64,000 nucleotides of DNA, taken from the NCBI RefSeq assembly GCF_000764305.2, contig NW_025932834.1, positions 22,765 through 86,764 of the forward strand. The letters are read 5' to 3'. The DNA comes from Hyalella azteca. Taxonomy: Eukaryota > Arthropoda > Malacostraca > Amphipoda > Hyalellidae. The position numbers and the translations under genes are program-made. The notes under the pieces were generated by a model. That model saw only the letters and a list, made by a program, of their open reading frames with translations, made no database searches and had not been told where the DNA came from. Below, piece by piece: positions 57,600 to 64,000 of this stretch (the first letter of the stretch is position 1; the number at the start of each line of letters is the position of its first letter).

Positions 57600-58734
57600 T
57601 TATTAATAAAAAATAAGAGTAACTAAACTTTCCGTTTGGGGCTGCAGGACAGAAAGACTTGACATCGAATCTCATTTATTGTTTGAAACGCAGGAATAAC
57701 ATTGAAAAAATCAGGAAAGTAAGGTAGCTGGTGAGCAGCTATGAAACAATAATAATTTATAACTGAAACGAGGAAAAAAGATTAGAATCAGCAAAGAAAA
57801 AATCAGGAGCAGTAGAGGAGAAATCATGAACAATGTTAAAAATTATGAACAGTTATAACAATAAATGAAATAATAAGACTTAATTCCTGCCTGTGCTCAT
57901 GCACCCAGCACAGTTAGCACGCTAACGCATGATTTCCCTTCGTTTATGTTGGTAAATTTTTCTACCAGACCTATTGACCTGGTAAATATCGATGAAAACT
58001 GTCTACATTCTCAGGCTGGGAGCAGCTTCCGACACCACAAGTCTTCACAAGTTATAGGAGAAACTGTCTACATTCAAGCAAGTGTTAGGTACCTACGTAT
58101 GGCTTTGTCGGATCAATGAATTACGATCCTGAGATGGGATTTCGAAAGTTCTTTATTTATGTAATCATTTTACTATGTGAAAATCGAAATGTATTCATAA
58201 TATTAATCATAATAACATAATACTACACAAATTTGATTCAACCTGAAAATCAATAAACATATAATTATTAAAAAAGTTAGCACATGCAATCAAAACACCA
58301 GTGAGATATATTTAGGAATAATTATTATATTTGATAAATATTTCAATGTAAAATGTAGCAAATGTTTTTTTTAACTACTACCCTAAGCTAAGAAGTTGTG
58401 TAAATAGTGAAGAGAGCTGGAAGATGCTGCTAATTAATTACATTGTCCAGGAGTAGACGATATCTCGCGACGTATGTTTGCTAACTCATCCTGAGGACAC
58501 ATTTCAACATGCCATTTTTCTCATTTGCTGTGCGGCCATTGCCTGCCTAAACCTTTCGCTTATGTCTGAGGATCTGGTTTGTAAGATAGTTTTTTCCGAC
58601 AAATTCCATGATTTCGTTTTTTCGATTTCGTTGGCCGGCTAAAATTTATGATAGCGGTACTGCCTTATTGTATTTTACATCATTTAAAAAATAAAACAAT
58701 TTAATTTTTGTAACGCAACAAACAAACTTATAAG
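57600..58734. other. Intergenic, nothing supported
   Basis: AT-rich. Includes a partial copy (about 58595-58665) of the element at 55321. Confidence 0.45.
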
Positions 58735-59794
58735 CAGAGCTGGGCAGCGCTACTGTAAGGTTCAAGTAAAGGACGACTCCAAATTGATTCGACGATTAAC
58801 CCTAATCTGCCACCGATCTTAACAAGGGAGGAATGAGAGCATGATAAACAAATATTTATTAAACAAAATGCGTAAATTGAACACTGGTAAATGAAAGGTT
58901 GAAAAGATCCTAATAATTATCGCACAACAATGATAGTACACAAGGTGGTTCACAGCAAAGGTGGTTCACAGCAAAGGTGGTACACAGCAAGGGCTAGTGA
59001 ACTTGGGTTGAGACTGTTCTGGTGCAGGTACTGGAGTTGAGAAGTACGGTCGAGGTCGGCCTAACTAAGAGCCGCATTTGCTGGCCAGGCAAAGAGTCGG
59101 TCCTAATAGGGACGCTACAGGTGCACTCGAAAATAGTGACAGTAGGTACGATGATACGATCCGACCGAGTTACAGCAATTGAATGAGACGAACTAACAGG
59201 GGCTACAGGCCGGTAACGCCACGTCATCAAATAGCATGGTTGCCAACCCTACGAGCAGCCGTAAAACTTACGACACAAAAATAAATTTAAGTAACCGAAA
59301 TCAAAACGGGTGAATTTCCCTTACAGCTACTTTGAAATGTAGCGGCCGCTACCGCTGCCGCTACATGCTCTAAATGTAGCGGGCGCTACCGCTACCGCTA
59401 CTGAAAATGTGGCGGCCGCTAGTAGCGGCCGCTCCATGTAGCGCGCTACTGCCCACCTCTGGTAACAACTAACATGTTGACACTAGTAACAGGCTGAGGT
59501 TGACAACATTACACCGAAATCTTCCATACAGTTTTAATCTGTAATTTATATTATGTATTTATCATGCTGATTTTTAAATAATATTTATTACTATTAAGTA
59601 AAATCTAAAGGCTTTATCAATAAATGTAGCGGCAGCGCTGTAGCGGCAAAACCTCGTATCGATACTTAAATATGTAGCGGACGGTACCGCTACCGCTACA
59701 ATTGCTTAAATGTAGCGCCGCTACCGCTACTGAAAATGTAGCGGCCGCAAGTAGCGGCCACTACGTACATGTAGCGCGCTACTGCCCACCTCTG
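58735..59794. mobile_element. hAT-type MITE, rearranged, with nested solo LTR
   Basis: Outer ends CAGAGCTGGGCAGCGCTAC and, inverted, CAGAGGTGGGCAGTAGCGC match the 12531 element, and the whole is flanked by a perfect 8-bp target duplication CTTATAAG (58727-58734 and 59795-59802). Bases 59460-59794 match the reverse complement of the left half of the 12531 element. An additional terminal motif (CTACTGCCCACCTCTG) sits internally at 59444-59459. Confidence 0.88.
58754..59325. mobile_element. Solo LTR (572 bp) nested in the hAT element
   Basis: Begins TGTAAGG and ends CCTTACA (TG...CA with a 7-bp inverted end), flanked by the 5-bp duplication GCTAC (58749-58753 and 59326-59330). Removing it rejoins the hAT terminal sequence GCGCTAC|TTTGAAATG exactly as in the 12531 element. 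Internal GGTGGTTCACAGCAAA repeats at 58940-58990. No internal retrotransposon region remains. Confidence 0.88.
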
Positions 59795-59802
59795 CTTATA
59801 AG

Positions 59803-61104
59803 TGAATATTGAATTGTGGGCCTCTTTTGCCTGTTCTGCCTTGGCAAGCGTACAATGCCTGCCCACCCGTTGGCCTTTCTTGGCAAACGTTCAATGCTCA
59901 CCCGTTGGTCTGCCTTGGCAAACGTACAATGCCCACCCCTTATTCTGCCTTGTTAGGCGCGAACTAAAGAGCTTGAGGCCTGGGCATCGTACGCAGCCAC
60001 TATATGGTTGAACTTTAACAGAAAAATCGAAACAATACTCAGTAGTGAAGACATCCAAATAATGAAAAAGCTCTGATTCAACAGGGACATTTGAGTTGTG
60101 AAATGAGGAAACCTCAAGCAAAGAGTGCAGTCCCATTATGGCGTCCGAAAGCTGTTAACACAGCAGGGTCACTGGCTTCCGCACACAATCCACGGATGCA
60201 GCAGGATGGCGGTTGGTCCGCGCCTTGAGTTTGACGCCACTTCTCGATTGCCGGGTCCAAGTCACGGGCCGGAAGTCACGGGAGGTTCATCGCTAATGCA
60301 GAGTCGTAGGTCACCGTCACTGAAAATAAGAAATGAAGGTCAGTGCGACACAGTGGCGAAATACCGATACTGTGAATACCGATAACTTAATTTACATTGT
60401 CACCGGACGTTCGCCACAACCTGTAAACTAGTCAGAATGCTCAGATCCCCGCGGCCAAACGCCGGCAACTATCTTGTAAAAAGTTCAATTGCACTTTATT
60501 GCACTGGGATGTCTCCCATTAAAACTTCAATTACAAGGATAAAACGTAATTTTATTTCAGCAAAGCACAATTTAAAACAGGCACGGTTAAAATTTAAACT
60601 AGAGTGACATCAGGTTCATGATAGAGGAGGAATTTACTAAATTTTTCACGGCACAGCCACGACTCCAGCGTTAGAGCAAGGAATCGCTGAGAAATGATAG
60701 AGCGGGGTGAGTACAGGTATGAGCCTCACTGTAGGGCTGGCGGGACACGACTCTCACTACCTGACGCACAGACGCTCAGACCTGACCTCGTACTAGACAG
60801 TTCCAACTGCTATAGGTCTGACTCACATGTCACTGGCGCAGCTTCGCCAGACGCAACAGAATAATTTCGTCACAAAAATGCTCATGAGAACGAGTGATAG
60901 GATTAATCGAGTAATAAATATTAGTGAACGATGTTCATTGTTCACAACATCACCGCTCATTGTCTCTGAAGTGACTTGAATTAATAAGAGGTACTGCATG
61001 GCAACATCGTGATCGAATTTAATTCCATCTTTATATATAACTCCACAGAAGCCTTCCTAACCTCTCAACATCTCCCACTATAGTCTTCTCATCCCCACAC
61101 ATCC
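59803..61104. other. Intergenic, nothing firmly supported
   Basis: Short repeats of TGCCTTGGCAAACGTACAAT at 59830-59950. Several short open frames, none with splice support or a recognisable domain. Confidence 0.4.
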
Positions 61105-61234
61105 TCACTGGTCGACTTCGCTGCGCGTGGCGCCTGCACCGGTGGTGCGGATGCCCTCCTCGTGTAGCAGCGCCAGCAGCCGCCGCTCCTCCTCCGCGCT
61201 CAGCGCCGACTTCTCAATACAAATGACCCCGTAC
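61105..61234 (-). CDS. Last exon of an unrecognised gene
   Basis: After CTCACAG it reads YGVICIEKSALSAEEERRLL, ALLHEEGIRTTGAGATRSEV, D-Q, stop. Joins in phase (Arg split) with the exon at 61948-62021. Charged helix then a soluble-looking C-terminus. I do not recognise the family. Confidence 0.65.
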
Positions 61235-61947
61235 CTGTGAGACATTATAATGTCATTTAAGTAAAATAATGGATGCAATTGCACTGAATGCTGGAGGATA
61301 AGCACAAGTCACACTCTAGATGGAATTGCGTCATATTAATACTAATCTGCAGCCATCTACCACAGGTAAATGGCTGCAACCCCAGAAAGATGTCTTATTA
61401 TTTAATCATTTTTCCTAATTGAAGAGGTTCGAGGCTTCAAAACACCAGCGTTTCAAGCGCGGCCAATAGCTGGCTAGCTACAACACTTGGAAGCGAGCGG
61501 TGAATTGATTCCTCAGAAGGAGTCGCTCTTCCGCCCCCAGACAACCCTGCGCTCCCCTGCCCCATAACGCGACTACGAGGAAGTAATGCGCCGTATACAT
61601 GATACTGCTGCTGCGTTCTGTGGCAATCATGATGAGCGCAGTCAAAACTTATTAGTTCAAGCTGATAAATCATCAGTAAATTTTGTTATTAACTTGTTAT
61701 ATTATACTTTTAATACTGTTTGTTTACTATATCTGATGGGAACTGGTTCACTCGATTCAATACTGGCGCCAGCCAACAAACGATGAACTCTCGTCTGCCA
61801 TCAGCCTGTCACTGAACTAGAATATTTATCAATATTGATGACAGTATTTTGTGGTGCCTAATTGATTACGAGCAGTAGTTTTGTATTGAAAGCTGGAAGG
61901 AATGATAACATCAGACCCATATCATAGTCAGGCAGCAGGCGACTGAC

Positions 61948-62021
61948 CTCTTGCTGATTGGGGCGTAAGCCAGCGCCGTCTGGGCCACGGCCTCGCAGCT
62001 CCCGGCCACCGGTCCGAGCAC
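61948..62021 (-). CDS. Penultimate exon of the same gene
   Basis: VLGPVAGSCEAVAQTALAYA + PISK then AG|GTCAGT. TGGCTGCAG acceptor. Phase 0 to 2. High GC relative to flanks, consistent with coding DNA. Confidence 0.65.
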
Positions 62022-62299
62022 CTGCAGCCAGGGAGGAGGCGTGGTTGGTAGAGGCACAGCTGTCACGGAGGCATCCATTACGGGCGTTGCAACAGCTTTT
62101 GGGAAAAATTAAATGAAGTTAAACGGTCAATTTCAACCATTTCTGCACAAATATTAAACGAAAAACTTGATGGATCAATACGTTTATTCTAACCGTCCTC
62201 GCTTTTGGAGATGCAGTTCACGCGGAGGGGCGCAAAACTACCTGCTAAATGTGACGGGGCAACCTGGGCCGCTGTTCAGTTGCGTACAGAAGCCTGCAT

Positions 62300-62635
62300 G
62301 CGCTGCTTAGCCGCCCGAAAGTGTTGCTAGAGCAGCCCGCTTGTTGCTAGAGCAGAACGCTTGTTGCTAGAGCAGCACGCTTGTAGCTAGAGCAGCACGT
62401 TTTGCTAGAGCAGCATGCTTCACGCTAGAGCAGAACGCTTGCCACTGGAGCAGCACACTGTCGCTAGAGCAGCACGTTTGTCGCTAGAGCAGCACGCTTG
62501 TCGCTAGAGCAGCACGCTTGTTGCTAGAACAGCACGCTTGTCACTAGAGCAGCACGCTTGTCGCTAGAGCAGCACGCTTGTCGCTAGAGCAGCACGAGCG
62601 TCGCTAGAGCAGCACGCGTCATCATCTTTCACACA
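62300..62635. repeat. 20-bp minisatellite
   Basis: About 17 copies of CTAGAGCAGCACGCTTGTCG with variants, in the presumed intron upstream of the 62021 exon. Confidence 0.95.
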
Positions 62636-62880
62636 GCAGGAGCTGCTCGGGCTACCACGGACGCTAACGACAAAATATTATAAATATAAACAAATTATCA
62701 AAAACTTTCATTTTAATTTAATTTCATTTTTTTAATGGAAAAATTGAGAACAATATTGACTAAAATGAGTGCAAAATAATAATAACTTTTGTCAAGTGAA
62801 ATTCCAAACCCAACGCACCACCCACAAGTATCAATGATACTCATAACAACGACTTTGATATTCCTGCTGGTAATACTGAC

Positions 62881-63020
62881 CGAGGACATCATATTTGTCC
62901 CGCAGGGCGCTGAGGTCGAGCGGAGCCTCGAGGCGTATGAGCAATCACGTTGAGGCCGCGACGGCTGCCAGAGCCGTGACGCCTGCAGCCGTCCGGATGC
63001 CGCCGTCGAAACGTTTAACT
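62881..63020 (-). pseudogene. Coding-like segment with an in-frame TGA
   Basis: On the minus strand KRFDGGIRTAAGVTALAAVA is followed in the same frame by a TGA (62947-62945) and then LLIRLEAPLDLSALRDKYDV. Composition suggests coding sequence of the gene ending at 61105, but the stop, or an unrecognised exon boundary, leaves it unresolved. Confidence 0.3.
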
Positions 63021-63235
63021 CTGCACCTGCAGGAAGTTCATAATATTCCTGAAATGGGCCGAAGAAAACCTTAACTCTGCACCTGCAGGAAACTCGTAAT
63101 ATTCCTGGAATGGACCGAAAAAAACCTTAACTCTGCACCTGCAGGAAGTTCATAATATTCCTGAAGTTGGACCAAAGAAAACCATAACTCTGCACCTGCA
63201 GGAAGTTCATAATATTCCTGAAGTTTGACCAAACA
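63018..63235. repeat. 57-59-bp array with an acceptor-like junction
   Basis: Four copies of CACCTGCAGGAAGTTCATAA + TATTCCTGAAGTTGGACC. On the minus strand each holds CCTGCAG|GTGCAGAG, an acceptor-like sequence abutting the coding-like segment 63020-62881. Confidence 0.85.
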
Positions 63236-63739
63236 CAAGAAAAAACGCGAGCCTTGCATCTCCGCCACACGGGCGCCTCGGGCTGCGGGACGGCGTACAG
63301 CCATGATGGAAAATCTGAGCATGGATAATACAAATAAACAATGCAGAAAATAATTACATTGAAAATGTATTTAAATATTTATTACGGTAATTTTTATTCT
63401 AAATAAGAATGATAATGATAAAATAATTAAAAATTAAACAAAATGCAACCTGCGGGGTAGCAAATTATTACCTTATTTAGATTATTTTTTTATTTGTTCA
63501 TTCCTACATTATTTGTTTATTCAGATTGCCTTCTTGTTAGAGGCTTGTAAATTTTCTGCTTTGTCTTTGGAATAATTAATAATTATACTAAGATTTTTAT
63601 GGCATGAATATCACATAATTTATTCGTTAAAGTAATAAATACATTGGACTATTATTCTATTGATATTTTATTTTAATTATGATAATTTAATCATATTAAA
63701 GACTAAAAAGTGAGCCCAGCAGCACCTGGGAGGCAATTT

Positions 63740-64000
63740 CTCAGTTGCCTTGGGACTTCATCCAACACCACATGCATGACCATTAATAACATAAAACTCA
63801 TCCAACACCACGTGCATGATCATTGATAAAATTAAACTTATCCAACACCACACCACAAACATTAATAACATTAACTCATCTAACACCACATGCATTACCA
63901 TTGATAACAATAAACTCATCCAACACCACATGCATGATCATTGATACCATTAAACTCATCCAACACCACATTCAAGACCATTGATAACATTAAACTCATC
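63740..64000. repeat. ~40-bp minisatellite running off the window
   Basis: Seven copies of CTCATCCAACACCACATGCA + TGACCATTGATAACATTAAA with substitutions. It continues past the right edge. Confidence 0.95.

Noticed and set aside
62945..62947. TGA as a selenocysteine codon
   Set aside because: No SECIS-like element identified and the exon boundaries are uncertain. A missed intron or decay is simpler.

Overview
The window is eukaryotic, most likely from an arthropod and probably a crustacean such as an amphipod. The evidence is split genes with GT-AG introns, a TATA box paired with the arthropod TCAGT initiator, insect/crustacean-type gustatory receptor (GR) exons, and a background of hAT, mariner-like, LINE and Ty3/gypsy debris. 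The species label is inference. There is one 264-base gap at 2237-2500 and single N bases at 18124, 24016 and 37660.

Layout. 1-8370: AT-rich intergenic DNA with minisatellites. 8373-11498 (minus): a complete secreted fibrinogen-domain (FReD) gene with a readable core promoter. 11500-15710: hAT and fold-back MITEs. 15711-30523 (minus): a complete 21-coding-exon Vps53 gene (GARP/EARP tethering complex, 908 aa by my exon model). 31073-31587: a TA-flanked MITE. 32990-34130 (minus): a decayed LINE 3' end with RNase H. 35982-39722 (minus): seven exons of a collagen prolyl 4-hydroxylase alpha subunit whose C-terminal catalytic part cannot be found. 41456-45200 (minus): four well-spliced exons of one or more unrecognised genes. 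46059-49870 (plus) and 55976-57239 (minus): two GR-like genes, both with reading-frame breaks. 53827-54560 (minus): a Ty3/gypsy integrase remnant. 58735-59794: a hAT MITE carrying a nested solo LTR. 61105-63020 (minus): the 3' end of an unrecognised gene. The rest is AT-rich intron or intergenic DNA with tandem repeats.

The most unusual signal is in Vps53. Many of its exon-intron junctions sit inside short tandem arrays whose repeat unit straddles the splice site, so the same donor or acceptor is present 2 to 8 times in a row. At three junctions (exon 12 donors, exon 13 donors, exon 21 acceptors) the period is a multiple of three, the repeats are open in the coding frame, and alternative site choice would add whole peptide repeats. 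At the others the period is out of frame or a stop follows. A GR exon elsewhere in the window has the same architecture, so this may be a general property of the genome.

Exon models were read by eye from splice consensus, phase continuity and remembered family similarity. No search or transcript data were available.
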